From the NCBI RefSeq assembly GCF_016865365.1, contig NZ_AP024469.1:1169001-1233000 (forward strand): DNA of 64,000 nt, written 5' to 3'. The notes under the pieces are model-generated. The model made no database searches. It was not told the DNA's origin and saw only the letters and a list, made by a program, of their open reading frames with translations. Below are positions 18,101 to 27,635 of the stretch, one piece after another. Position numbers and translations under genes: made by a program. Origin of the DNA: Geobacter sp. SVR. GTDB lineage: Bacteria; Desulfobacterota; Desulfuromonadia; Geobacterales; Pseudopelobacteraceae. Every line of letters begins with the position of its first letter. The first letter of the stretch is position 1.

Positions 18101-21100
18101 GGCAATGTTTATGTTGCCGACATCGACACCAGTCGCATCCAGAAGTTCGATGCAACCGGAACCTTCATAACTGCCTGGGGCTCTTCCGGCAGCGGCAACG
18201 GTCAATTCAATCATCCTTACGGGATCGCCGTGGACTCGGCCGGTAATGTCTACGTCGCCGATACCTACAATAACCGCATTCAAAAGTTTAACTCAAACGG
18301 CGTTTTTGTGACCGCTTGGGGTTCATATGGCAACGACACAGGGCAGTTCACCTACCCTCGTAGCATCGCCGTGGACTCGGTTGGCAACGTCTACGTCAAC
18401 GACTACGGAAACAATCGTATCCAGAAGTTCGACTCCAATGGAGTCTTTGTAACCTCCTGGGGCTCTTCTGGCAGCGGCAACGGTCAATTCAATCATCCTT
18501 ACGGGATCGCCGTGGACTCGGCCGGTAATGTCTACGTCGCCGACACTTACAATAATCGCATCCAGAAGTTTACTATTCCGAAACTCAACCAGACCATCTC
18601 CAACTTTTCCCTTCCCATAACGGCCACCTACGGAGACGGGCCGATCACCCTGAACGCCACGGCCTCATCCGGCCTGGGGGTGGTATTCAGCGTTACCACC
18701 GGTCCCGGCAGCATCAGCGGCAACCAGTTGACCATCACCGGCACAGGAACTATCAGTATCCAGGCTTCGCAGGCGGGCAACGGCACCTACAGCAGCGCAA
18801 ACGTCACCGCCAGCATCGTGGTAAACAAAGCCACAGGCGGTGTAACCATCGGCGACCTCAGCCAGGTCTACGACGGTACGGCAAAAGCCGCCACAGCCAC
18901 CTCCGCCCCGGCAGGCCTGACCGTGAACCTGACCTACAACGGTAGCACCGCTCTCCCCACGACATTGGGCAGTTACGCGGTAGTCGCCACCATCAGTGAT
19001 GCCAACTATCAAGGCACGGCCAGCGGCATGCTGGTAATCGGCAAAGGTACGGCCACCGTCACCCTCGGTAGCCTGAATGCGGTCTACGACGGCACGACGA
19101 AGAGCGCCAGCGCCATCACTATGCCGAGCGGCAAGACCGTCACCTTCACCTATAACGGCTCCGCCACGGCGCCGGCCAACGCCGGCAGTTATGCGGTCAT
19201 CGGCACGATAAATGACAACAACTACACCGGCACTGCCAGCGGCACGCTGGTAATCAACAAGGCGCCCGCCACGGTCACCCTGACCCCGGCGAGCCTGAGC
19301 GCCACCTACGACAGTATGGTAAAAGCAGCGGCAGCAACCACCACTCCATCCGGGCTCACGGTGAGTTTCACCTATGACGGCTCCGCCGCCGCTCCCACGT
19401 CAGTCGGCAGCTACGCGGTTATCGCCACGGTCAGCGATACCAACTACCAGGGCACGGCCAGCGGCTCCCTGGTGATCGGCAAGGCTGGCCAGACCATCAC
19501 CTTTGCCGCACCCGCCGCCAAGAGCTACGGCGACTCGGACTTCGGCCCCGGCGCCACGGTGGACACCGGCCTCCCCATCACCTACAGCAGCGACAACGAC
19601 TCGGTCGCCACCATCACCAGCAACGGGTTGGTGCACATCGTGGGGGCGGGCACGGCCGTCATCACCGCCAGCCAAGCGGGCGACGCCATCTGTCTGCCGG
19701 CCACGGCCCAGCAGACCCTGACCGTGAACAAGGGGGTGATCACGGTCACGGCCGACAACACGAGCCGTGCCTACGGCGCCGCTGATCCGGCCTTCACAAC
19801 CACCTACTCCGGTTTCGTCTACGGTGAGAACGCCTCGGTCATCACCGGCGCCCCCACCTTCACCACCAATGCCGACAGCAGCAGCCCGCAGGGGAGCTAT
19901 ACCATCACCCCGGTGGTGAGCGGCCTCTCCGCCGCCAACTACACCTTCACGACCGCCACCGGCACCCTGGCCGTCGGGCTTGCCAGCCAGACCATCACCT
20001 TCAACCCCCTGGCCGCCAAGGGCTACGGCGACGGCTCCTTTACGCTCACGGCCACGGGCGGCGCCTCCGGCAACCCGATCACCTACAGTAGCGGCGACAC
20101 CACCGTGGCCACGGCGAACGGCGCCACGGTCACCATTGTGGGGGCCGGCACCACCACCATCATTGCCAGCCAGGCCGGCACCCCGGGAGCATACGCCTCG
20201 GCCACGGCCCAGCAGAGCCTGACCGTCACCAAGGCGCTCCTCGCGGTCACGGCCGACAACAAACAGCGTACCTACAACAGCGCCAACCCGACCTTCACGG
20301 CCACCTACATCGGTTTCGTCAATGGTGACGACAGCTCCGTGGTCACCGGGGTCCCCACCTTCACCACCGCCGCCGTCCAGGCCAGCCCCGCCGGGAGCTA
20401 CCCCATCGTCCCGGTGGTGAGCGGCCTCTCGGCCACCAACTACACCTTTGTAGCCGCCAATGGCACCCTGGCCATCGACGTGGCCAGCCAGACCGTCACG
20501 TTTGCCGAATTAGCGGCCAGGATCTATGGCGACACGCCCTTCGACCTCTCCGCCACGGGGGGCGGCTCCAACAACCCGGTCACCTTCGCGAGCAGCAACC
20601 CGGCGGTGGCCACGGTCAACGGCGCCACGGTCACCATCCTGGGCTCGGGCAGCAGCACCATCATTGCCAGCCAGGCCGGGGACGGCAACTTCGCCGCGGC
20701 CTCGGCCCAGCAGACTCTGACGGTCAACCGGGCCGTCCTCACCGTCACGGCCGAGAACAAGACCAGGAGCTTCGGCACGGCCAATCCCTTGTTGAGCGTT
20801 ACCTACGGCGGATTCGTAAACAACGAGAACGCCTCGGTCCTGGTCGGCTCGCCCTCTCTGGTCTGCACCGCCGACAGCTCCAGCACGGTGGGGAGCTACC
20901 CGATCACTGTGGGAGCGGGCAACCTCTCCTCGAACAACTACAGCTTCACCTATGCCGGCGGCACACTGACCATAGCCGCGGCCACCGCAACGGTAACCCT
21001 GGGCAACTTGGAGGCGGTCTACGACGGCACGCCCAAGGCCGTGACCGCCACCACCACTCCGGCCGGCCTCCCGGTGGAGGTCAGCTACAATGGGGTTCCC

Positions 21101-22216
21101 ACACCGCCCAGCGCAGTGGGGAGCTATCCGGTTGCCGCCACAATCAACACCGTCAACTACACCGGAACGGCCAGCGGAACCCTGGTGATCGCCTTCGCCA
21201 GCACCCCGCCCGTCCTGACCGTCTCCACCCTGGCGAACAACAGTGTCACCAATAACGCCGTCCTCAACATCAGCGGCACGGCCACCGCCATCAACGGCAT
21301 CAGGTCGCTCACCGTCAACGGCACGGCGGTGACCCTGGCCGCCAACGGCAGTTTCTCTCTGGCCCTCACCCTGCAACAGGGCATGAACACCGTCACCACA
21401 ATCGCAACCGACAACGCTGGCACGACCACCACCGACAGCCGCAACATCACCCTGGATACCACCGCACCGGCGATCATCGTCGCCTTACCTGCCGACAACA
21501 GCGTCCTGGCTGTTTCCTTTGTAACGGTAACCGGAACCGTGGACAAAACCGCCACGGTCCAGGCGACCGTCAACGGTGGCACCGCCCAATCCGCCGCCAT
21601 GAACGGCAACACTTTCAGCGTCACCCTCAACCTGGCTGCCGGGACGAACACCATAACCGTCAGTGCCGTTGACCTGGCCGGTAACCACGCCACGGTCAAG
21701 CGAACCGTGGTTTCCGACACCACCATGCCGACCCTGTCAATCACCGATCCTGCCCAGGACATCACCACCAGCCAGGCATCCCTGACCATCTCCGGCACAG
21801 CCAGCGATAGCGTAACCGACGTGAGCGTCACCATCACCTGTGACGGCCAAATCTATACGCCGCCTGTGGCAAACGGTGCCTTCCAGCAGTTGATCAGCTT
21901 TGCATCGGCGAAGCAGTACGCCATAACCGTAACCGCAACGAACCAGGCCGGCAACAGCGTCACGACGCAGCGGAACGTGATCTATGTCTTGTCTGCGCTT
22001 CCTTCCGGCGACATCAACGGGGACGGCAAGGTGGACATTGCCGATGCCTTGTTGGCGTTGCAGATGGCCGTGGGGCTGTCCACCCCCACGTCAGCCCAAC
22101 TGGCGGCCGGCGACGTGGCCCCGCTGGTGAACGGCAAGCCGGCGCCGGACGGAACCATCGACATAGCCGACGCCATGCTGATACTCGAAAAGGCGGTTGG
22201 ACTGCTGACGTGGTGA
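15170..22216 (+). CDS. Giant secreted NHL/Ig-like protein with C-terminal dockerin
   Basis: 2348 residues. A signal peptide ends at about residue 22 (LPALA). In order follow: a beta-rich domain (24-215), two fibronectin type III domains opening with PDAPTGV (about 224-314 and 315-404), a GWTGACRG beta-repeat domain (405-487), a chitobiase/HEX C-like domain (490-570), twelve NHL repeats of about 47 residues with the core YVADTYNNRIQKFD (587-1134, possibly two six-bladed propellers), about eleven alternating MBG/YDG-type Ig modules (1140-2005), three further Ig-like domains, and a dockerin (about 2280-2348). The dockerin has a canonical loop DINGDGKVDIADALLAL and a second, looser one ending GTIDIADAMLILEKAVGL. 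It should be an extracellular surface or matrix protein. The next gene encodes a cohesin-like lipoprotein. Confidence 0.88.
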   Translation: MKPRFTLALFFVILTASLPALATTDGFYGLNKNSPTASWDGTTASRLDVATTDYDYAYGDESTVTYALPWPFTFYGQPYSQITADTNGNVWFGTTGSASSFNLASNGKGPVIAAWNNDLSSYFTGGVFVQHKTNPERIVIEWQTETYSDEGLALSNNFEVVLFQNGDIHVDYNSFTTANAKDFGSGISRNDAIHYLSLTNAFLPVHQLAGNSYTFSTQNIVLGVPDAPTGVTAIAGNGQATVNFNAPAANNGGTVSSYTVTSTLGNITATGTAGPIVVAGLTNGTAYTFTVIASNTLGTGSPSAPSNSATPASPPDAPTGVIATAGSNGRATVSFTAPASDGGGTILYYTVTSAPGNITATGTAGPIDVAGLTNGTAYTFTATATNAVGGTGPASAPSNSVTPYVPYSLALRVSGPGTLRSTPPPDISCTGVCNQSYPSGTAVTLTAIPDSGARLVGWTGACRGVGSCSVTMTQAQNVTAIFAANATPIQTTPSPIMGTYATTQNVTLTCSNISGSGCATTYYCLGDGCTPTTVYSGPISIASSTSLRFYSRDTSGNNEQVRTYAYTIDPTLAYSFERLQPQLTQPWYFNSPKGVAVDASGNVYVVDTENNRVQKFDANGGFVTSWGSTCGYNTLFCKPSGITVDLAGYVYVADSANNRIQKFDANGGFVGSLGSYGDGNGQFSSPQGITVDSAGYIYVADSGNHRIQKIDSTGTFIATWGSQGSDNGQFSYPEGITVDSGGNVYVADTRNDRIQKFDSSGAFVAAWGSWGYGGAGKFSNPQGIIVDSEGNVYVADAYNNRIQKFDSNGGFVTAWGAWGRGPGQFYTPQGVTVDLTGNVYVADTYNNRIQKFDISGGFMTTWGSQGNDNGLFINPQDISVDSAGNVYIVETNNNRIQKFDATGTFATAWGSQGSDNGQFTYPQGITADSAGYIYVADTWNNRIQKFDSSGGFVTAWGSYGSDNGHFRSPFGISVDSAGNVYVADIDTSRIQKFDATGTFITAWGSSGSGNGQFNHPYGIAVDSAGNVYVADTYNNRIQKFNSNGVFVTAWGSYGNDTGQFTYPRSIAVDSVGNVYVNDYGNNRIQKFDSNGVFVTSWGSSGSGNGQFNHPYGIAVDSAGNVYVADTYNNRIQKFTIPKLNQTISNFSLPITATYGDGPITLNATASSGLGVVFSVTTGPGSISGNQLTITGTGTISIQASQAGNGTYSSANVTASIVVNKATGGVTIGDLSQVYDGTAKAATATSAPAGLTVNLTYNGSTALPTTLGSYAVVATISDANYQGTASGMLVIGKGTATVTLGSLNAVYDGTTKSASAITMPSGKTVTFTYNGSATAPANAGSYAVIGTINDNNYTGTASGTLVINKAPATVTLTPASLSATYDSMVKAAAATTTPSGLTVSFTYDGSAAAPTSVGSYAVIATVSDTNYQGTASGSLVIGKAGQTITFAAPAAKSYGDSDFGPGATVDTGLPITYSSDNDSVATITSNGLVHIVGAGTAVITASQAGDAICLPATAQQTLTVNKGVITVTADNTSRAYGAADPAFTTTYSGFVYGENASVITGAPTFTTNADSSSPQGSYTITPVVSGLSAANYTFTTATGTLAVGLASQTITFNPLAAKGYGDGSFTLTATGGASGNPITYSSGDTTVATANGATVTIVGAGTTTIIASQAGTPGAYASATAQQSLTVTKALLAVTADNKQRTYNSANPTFTATYIGFVNGDDSSVVTGVPTFTTAAVQASPAGSYPIVPVVSGLSATNYTFVAANGTLAIDVASQTVTFAELAARIYGDTPFDLSATGGGSNNPVTFASSNPAVATVNGATVTILGSGSSTIIASQAGDGNFAAASAQQTLTVNRAVLTVTAENKTRSFGTANPLLSVTYGGFVNNENASVLVGSPSLVCTADSSSTVGSYPITVGAGNLSSNNYSFTYAGGTLTIAAATATVTLGNLEAVYDGTPKAVTATTTPAGLPVEVSYNGVPTPPSAVGSYPVAATINTVNYTGTASGTLVIAFASTPPVLTVSTLANNSVTNNAVLNISGTATAINGIRSLTVNGTAVTLAANGSFSLALTLQQGMNTVTTIATDNAGTTTTDSRNITLDTTAPAIIVALPADNSVLAVSFVTVTGTVDKTATVQATVNGGTAQSAAMNGNTFSVTLNLAAGTNTITVSAVDLAGNHATVKRTVVSDTTMPTLSITDPAQDITTSQASLTISGTASDSVTDVSVTITCDGQIYTPPVANGAFQQLISFASAKQYAITVTATNQAGNSVTTQRNVIYVLSALPSGDINGDGKVDIADALLALQMAVGLSTPTSAQLAAGDVAPLVNGKPAPDGTIDIADAMLILEKAVGLLTW

Positions 22217-22273
22217 TAGTAATACGTGGTGATAGTAATAGATAGAACTTGAAAGATAGTTCGAGGATATCAC

Positions 22274-23413
22274 ATGAAGAAATTCGCAATCATTGCGTTG
22301 TCACTGCTGGTAATACTCACCCTTGCCGCCTGCGGCGAAGACGGCAGTTCCGGCACCACCAAAACCGTAGTCAGCGGCATCGCCTCCAAGGGGCCGATCA
22401 TCAACGGCACCGTTATTATTTATGCCGTCACCGATGGAGCCAAAGGCGACCTGCTGGCCGCCGTCACCACCGATGCCGGTGGCAATTATTCCGCAGATCT
22501 TGGTAGTTATACCGGTCCGGTCATGGTCGAGGCGAGCGGCTCCTATCTGGACGAGGCCACCGGCGAGTTCAAGACCGTTCCGGCCGACTCTCCCCTCCGT
22601 GCCGCGCTGCCCGCGGCCCAAGGCATGGTCAGCCTGCCGGTGACCCCCATCACTGAACTTGCCTATATCAAGACGGGGGGCACTCTGACCCCGGATTCAA
22701 TAAGCGCCGCCAACTCCCTGGTCTCCAGCCTCTTCAAGGTTAACATTGTCGCCACGCTGCCGGTGGCGCCGACCGCCGGTGCACTGGCCGGCGCCACCCA
22801 AGCCCAGCAGGACTATACCCTGGCCCTGGCCACCATCTCCCAAGTGGTCAAGGATGCGGGGGGCAACCTTACCGACACCCTGAACACCCTGGCCCAAAGC
22901 ATCACCACCACGGGCATGTCATCCGATGCTGCTGCAACGGTCCAAGCTGCCTTGACTACTTTCGTCACCACTAACACCAACAACCAGACCGGCGTGACCA
23001 ACACCTCCAGCACCGGCCTGACGAACATCGGCACCCTGTCAAAGAGTTATAAGCTGAGCCTCCAGGGAGGTTTCAGCCCAGGCAGCGTAACCGGACTTCA
23101 GTTCAACCTGTCTCTCCCGGCAGGCGTCACCCTCGATGTCAACAATTCCACCTCGGCAGTCCTGGCCAGCAGCCTTGTACTCTCCGGTAATGCACCGACC
23201 GATGCCCTGCTCGCCACTAGATATGCGAACGGGACCGTAACCATCGGCATTCTCACCACGAGCGGCTTTAGCGTGGGCGAGATAGCCACGCTGACTTGCA
23301 ACATCCCGGCCGGAGTGAGCACGCCTAGCGCCTCCTCGTTCTCCGCTACCAACCTCAGGAGCATCGATAAAAACGGTGTAACCGTGGCAGGAGCGTCGAT
23401 AAGCATCCAGTAG
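22274..23413 (+). CDS. Lipoprotein with C-terminal cohesin-like domain
   Basis: 379 residues. The lipobox LTLAAC predicts lipid attachment at Cys20. Residues about 35-110 resemble a carboxypeptidase-regulatory/transthyretin-like fold (GIASKGPIINGTVIIYAVTD, TTDAGGNYSADLG). The middle is helical and Thr/Ala rich. Residues about 255-379 read like a cohesin: VTGLQFNLSLPAGVTLDVNN, RYANGTVTIGILTTSGFS, GEIATLTCNIPAG, then a closing strand. It starts 57 bases after the dockerin protein, in the same direction, so the simplest reading is a membrane-anchored receptor for that dockerin. Cohesin assignment is by pattern and needs a profile check. Confidence 0.75.
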   Translation: MKKFAIIALSLLVILTLAACGEDGSSGTTKTVVSGIASKGPIINGTVIIYAVTDGAKGDLLAAVTTDAGGNYSADLGSYTGPVMVEASGSYLDEATGEFKTVPADSPLRAALPAAQGMVSLPVTPITELAYIKTGGTLTPDSISAANSLVSSLFKVNIVATLPVAPTAGALAGATQAQQDYTLALATISQVVKDAGGNLTDTLNTLAQSITTTGMSSDAAATVQAALTTFVTTNTNNQTGVTNTSSTGLTNIGTLSKSYKLSLQGGFSPGSVTGLQFNLSLPAGVTLDVNNSTSAVLASSLVLSGNAPTDALLATRYANGTVTIGILTTSGFSVGEIATLTCNIPAGVSTPSASSFSATNLRSIDKNGVTVAGASISIQ

Positions 23414-23577
23414 TGGAACAGTTGAAGTGGGGTCTATTTTTTAATAAAACCGGTTTCGTTGTTCATTACCATTATTCATCCAAGACAAGGCAATGTTCCA
23501 AATCAGAGATTTGGGGTAAACACTCAACGGATTCTGGGGTTAACTCGATGCAATCCTTCTTTCAGGTGGTCATTATT

Positions 23578-26500
23578 ATGAAATGGATCAGGATTTTTTT
23601 TTGCTGCTGTTTACTGCTAACATTAATGTTATTAAGTGGGTTGCGTGAAGCCATTGCTGATGCTGACTACACGCCGTCGAATTGTTTTATTGATGTATAT
23701 TATAAGGTTGATTTTAATTCTTTGCATCCAGGTGATATATTTTCTTGTGGTAATATTCAGTACACTGTTGGAAAATTTGAATATTATTCATATTATGAAA
23801 AATTTGTGTATGATGAAAACTGTAATACGTATATTAGCGAAGGAGATAATAATGGTCGCATTAGTTTTGAGAATGGTTATATAAATTTAGAAACAGTATA
23901 TTGGAGAATACCTGTTGGTGGATATTGTCATTACTCTCTTGACTACGTGCGTTATTCTAGTTCAATGGCTTGTAAAGATATTTTAGGCATTTCTGACTTT
24001 TCTATAAACAGAAATATGCCAGTCCCAACCTCTGTAGGCGACGTCGGCATCAATGGCACAATCTCCAATTCAACAGGGCAGGCAATAAACTGGACTATCG
24101 ACGTACTCGACAAGACTTACACTGGCACCGGCACATCAGTCGAGACCACCTGGGACGGCAATTACGCCAATGGCACCGCGGTAGAACCTGGCACTTACTC
24201 AGCCATACTTACTGTCACAACCGCCGATGGCATTTGCAACGATAGTAAAACCATCAACTTCACCGTTGTCCCCACATCTATAGACAAAAATAAAGCTTGT
24301 CGTAGTGCAAATACCGGTTCTTCGGCAGACACGGCCACTGGCAGTCTTTCCCACTCACAAGACCTGTTCTCATCCAACGGCGGTGCTTTGCCGATTGAAA
24401 TGTCTCTGTACTACAACAGCCTTGATCCGCACAACGACTCTCTGGGGCGAGGCTGGAGCCATAATTACGACTATACGCTCACTGTGAACAATATCAAAGG
24501 TACAGTGCTTATTACAGAACCAAACTATAATTACGAATTTTTCACCCCCTCAAATGGCAGCTACGCCGCATTACCCGGCAACCTATCGACCCTGGTAAAG
24601 AATGCGGACGGCACCTTCCGCCTGACCCATCCTGATGGGCAAGTATATACCTTTACCGATGGCGACATTACCAGTATTGCAGACCGCAATGGCAACACAA
24701 CCACTTTTGTTTACAGTGGCGACAATCTAGCCACTGTCACAGATCCATTAGGGCGGGTAATATCCTTTGCCTACGATAGCTCTGGCAATCTGACATTGGT
24801 TACCGATCCCACCGGCAATGCCTATTCCTTCTCCGTGGGGGACACTCTCTCTTCGGTCACGCAGCCAGACGGGGGCATATGGCGGTACACCTATGACACC
24901 GGCAATTATATGCTCACCAAAACCGACCCGTTAGGGAACGTCACGACCTACATCTATGATGACAAGCACCGGTTAATTTCTTCCATTGATCCCCTGGGTC
25001 AGTCTAGGGGCATAACTTATCCTACGACAACAGGCAAGATACGGAGCAGCACCTTCACTGAAAAAGATGGCGGAACCTGGATATACACCTACGACACAAC
25101 CACCGGCACCCTGACCAGTAAAACCGACCCGCTCGGAAACAGTGCCAGCTTCACCTACGACAGCAACGGAAACATGCTCACCAGGATCGAGCCAGGTGTG
25201 GGCACCACAAGTTACAACTACGACAGTCAGGGTAATGCGACTTCAGTGACCAATCCACTCAATCAGACAGTCACCTATACCTATAACGCCCTCGGCCAGG
25301 TACTGACCGAGACCGGAGCGCAGGGGACGACCACCAACACCTACGACGCCAAGGGCAACCTTCTGACCTCCACCGATCCTGCAGGGGCGACCACCACATA
25401 CGAATACGACACCAAAGGGAATCGGACCAAAATCACCAATGCCAAAAATCAAGTTACAATTATGACTTACAATACAGCCGGGCTCCTTGCCTCGACAACT
25501 GACCAGACCGGCGCCGTTACCAGCTATGCATATAACGCAATGGGAAACATGCTGACCAACACCGATGCAGCAGGCAGGACAACTACCTTCACCTATGACG
25601 GCATGAACCGACTGGGCAGCGTCACCGACCCGCTCGGCAACGTCACGACATACGCCTATGACAAGCTAGGCAGACGAGTTTCCCAGACCGACGCCAACGG
25701 TAACACAACAACATACAAATACAACTATAAGGGCCAGATGATCGAGGCCAAGGATGCACTGGGCAACACGACCACTTACACCTACGGCGCCACCGGTTGC
25801 CCTTCCTGCGGCGGCGGAGTTGACAAGTTGACGAGCCTGACCGACGCCAAGGGACAGGCGACCAGTTATCAATACGACCTGCTGGGCCGCATGACAAAAG
25901 ATACCGACCCCCTGAATAAAACTATCAATTTCGCCTATGATGCGGCCGGAAACCCGCAAACTAAAACCGATGCCGACGGTTCAACAATCTCCTACAGCTA
26001 TGATGCTTTGAAACGGCTCACCGGCAAGACCTACCCCGACTCGACCACGGAGAGTTATACCTACAACGCCGCCGGAAGGTTGCAGAGCGTCTCAAACCCG
26101 AACATAACCTACACCTACACCTACGACGCGGCAGGCAGGATAACAAGTGCGATCGACAGCCGGGGCTATTCGCTTGCCTATGAATACGACGTATTAGGCA
26201 ACCGCACGAAAACCACCCTTCAACCTGGGGGGCCGGACCAGCGCGTTACCAGCTATGGCTACGACAATGCCAACAGAATGACCACCATCACCACTCCAGC
26301 CGGGACGTTTACCTACGGCTACGACACCCTCGGCCGCAGAACCGGCCTTGCCTATCCCAATCAGATTGCTACCAACTACACCTACGACAACGGCGACCGC
26401 CTCACTGGAATCAGTCACACCGCAGGTGCGACAACCATCGCAGTCACCACCTACCCAAGCTTCGACAACACAAGTAACCGGAAGAGCAAAACCACCGACA

Positions 26501-27621
26501 ACGGCACCGAACAGTATAGCTACGACGCCATCTACCGCTTGACCCAGGCGATTACGTCCAAAGGGACGGAGAGATTCACCTACGACGTCGTGGGCAACCG
26601 GCTTACCGGACCTGGTGCCAAGGACACCGGTTACCTATACAACGCGGGAAACCAGATGACCAAAGGCAGGCAGTTCAGCTACGCCTACGACAACAACGGA
26701 AGCCAGGTAGAACGGTCGATACCCGCCGCCACGGACAAAAGCTGGAACCTCTCGTGGGATTTTGAGAATCGGTTGACGAAGATGGAGAAGACAAAAGGAA
26801 CTACGGAAAAGCACACCGTCACCTTCAAATACGACCCTTTGGGCAGAAGGATCGAGAAGAAGCTGACGACAGCCTTGGACGGCGTAATGAAGACCAGTAC
26901 ATGGATATACGTCTACGACAATGATAACGTTGCCCAGGAGATCTACACCGACCCGTCAGGAACAGCCACAAAGACTTGGTATACTCACGGCGCGGGGACG
27001 GACGAACATCTAGCACTCGAAAGAAACGGCAGTTATTACTACTATCATTCCGACGGATTGGGGAGTATAACCGCCATTACCGATGCCAGCTGGAATGTGT
27101 TGCAAAGTTACACGTATGATTCGTTCGGGATGGTGAAGCCGTCAACAAGCTTCCGCAACAGCTACACGTACACCAGCAGAGAGTGGGATAAGGAGACCGG
27201 GCTGTATTATTACCGGGCCAGGTACTACGATCCCATGGAGGGACGGTTCCTGTCAGTTGACCCCGTTCCTTTCAAAAATCGTACTCGAGATCAGTTGAAC
27301 TCATATGCCTATACTGCAAACAATCCGATTAATTTCACAGATCCGAGTGGTGAAAACATTTACGGTAATTGGTGCGGTCCCGGTGGTAGTGGCCCAGTAA
27401 AAGACGGCGTGGATGCTATTTGCAAAAACCACGATGATTGCTTTGATAAAGGTGGTGTTACTTGGAAAAACAATGTTTTTGGTACAGGAGACAAAGATAA
27501 GAAGCAATGTATAAGTGATTGCAACAAAGAGTTATGTAGTGATCTAATGAAGTATAATTTCAAGACATTTGGCGAATATATGGGTGTTTTAGCCATTATG
27601 TCATACTTTAATTGCAAATAA
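23578..27621 (+). CDS. Rhs/YD-repeat protein with C-terminal phospholipase A2-like toxin domain
   Basis: 1347 residues from the ATG at 23578 (AGGTGG eight bases upstream, then the signal-like MKWIRIFFCCCLLLTLMLLS). An FlgD-like Ig module lies at about 160-225, a DUF6531-type entry at about 251 (DTATGSLSHSQDLFSS), many YD repeats at about 330-1150, and the Rhs core signature RYYDPMEGRFLSVDP near 1214. The variable tip (about 1260-1347) matches secretory phospholipase A2: calcium loop WCGPGGSG (1265-1272) and catalytic ICKNHDDCFD with His1285-Asp1286, rich in cysteines. First and last few hundred bases are A+T rich unlike the core. It is probably a secreted, contact-delivered phospholipase toxin; the next gene is the likely immunity factor. 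Confidence 0.87.
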   Translation: MKWIRIFFCCCLLLTLMLLSGLREAIADADYTPSNCFIDVYYKVDFNSLHPGDIFSCGNIQYTVGKFEYYSYYEKFVYDENCNTYISEGDNNGRISFENGYINLETVYWRIPVGGYCHYSLDYVRYSSSMACKDILGISDFSINRNMPVPTSVGDVGINGTISNSTGQAINWTIDVLDKTYTGTGTSVETTWDGNYANGTAVEPGTYSAILTVTTADGICNDSKTINFTVVPTSIDKNKACRSANTGSSADTATGSLSHSQDLFSSNGGALPIEMSLYYNSLDPHNDSLGRGWSHNYDYTLTVNNIKGTVLITEPNYNYEFFTPSNGSYAALPGNLSTLVKNADGTFRLTHPDGQVYTFTDGDITSIADRNGNTTTFVYSGDNLATVTDPLGRVISFAYDSSGNLTLVTDPTGNAYSFSVGDTLSSVTQPDGGIWRYTYDTGNYMLTKTDPLGNVTTYIYDDKHRLISSIDPLGQSRGITYPTTTGKIRSSTFTEKDGGTWIYTYDTTTGTLTSKTDPLGNSASFTYDSNGNMLTRIEPGVGTTSYNYDSQGNATSVTNPLNQTVTYTYNALGQVLTETGAQGTTTNTYDAKGNLLTSTDPAGATTTYEYDTKGNRTKITNAKNQVTIMTYNTAGLLASTTDQTGAVTSYAYNAMGNMLTNTDAAGRTTTFTYDGMNRLGSVTDPLGNVTTYAYDKLGRRVSQTDANGNTTTYKYNYKGQMIEAKDALGNTTTYTYGATGCPSCGGGVDKLTSLTDAKGQATSYQYDLLGRMTKDTDPLNKTINFAYDAAGNPQTKTDADGSTISYSYDALKRLTGKTYPDSTTESYTYNAAGRLQSVSNPNITYTYTYDAAGRITSAIDSRGYSLAYEYDVLGNRTKTTLQPGGPDQRVTSYGYDNANRMTTITTPAGTFTYGYDTLGRRTGLAYPNQIATNYTYDNGDRLTGISHTAGATTIAVTTYPSFDNTSNRKSKTTDNGTEQYSYDAIYRLTQAITSKGTERFTYDVVGNRLTGPGAKDTGYLYNAGNQMTKGRQFSYAYDNNGSQVERSIPAATDKSWNLSWDFENRLTKMEKTKGTTEKHTVTFKYDPLGRRIEKKLTTALDGVMKTSTWIYVYDNDNVAQEIYTDPSGTATKTWYTHGAGTDEHLALERNGSYYYYHSDGLGSITAITDASWNVLQSYTYDSFGMVKPSTSFRNSYTYTSREWDKETGLYYYRARYYDPMEGRFLSVDPVPFKNRTRDQLNSYAYTANNPINFTDPSGENIYGNWCGPGGSGPVKDGVDAICKNHDDCFDKGGVTWKNNVFGTGDKDKKQCISDCNKELCSDLMKYNFKTFGEYMGVLAIMSYFNCK

Positions 27622-27635
27622 TTAGGATTAAGTTT

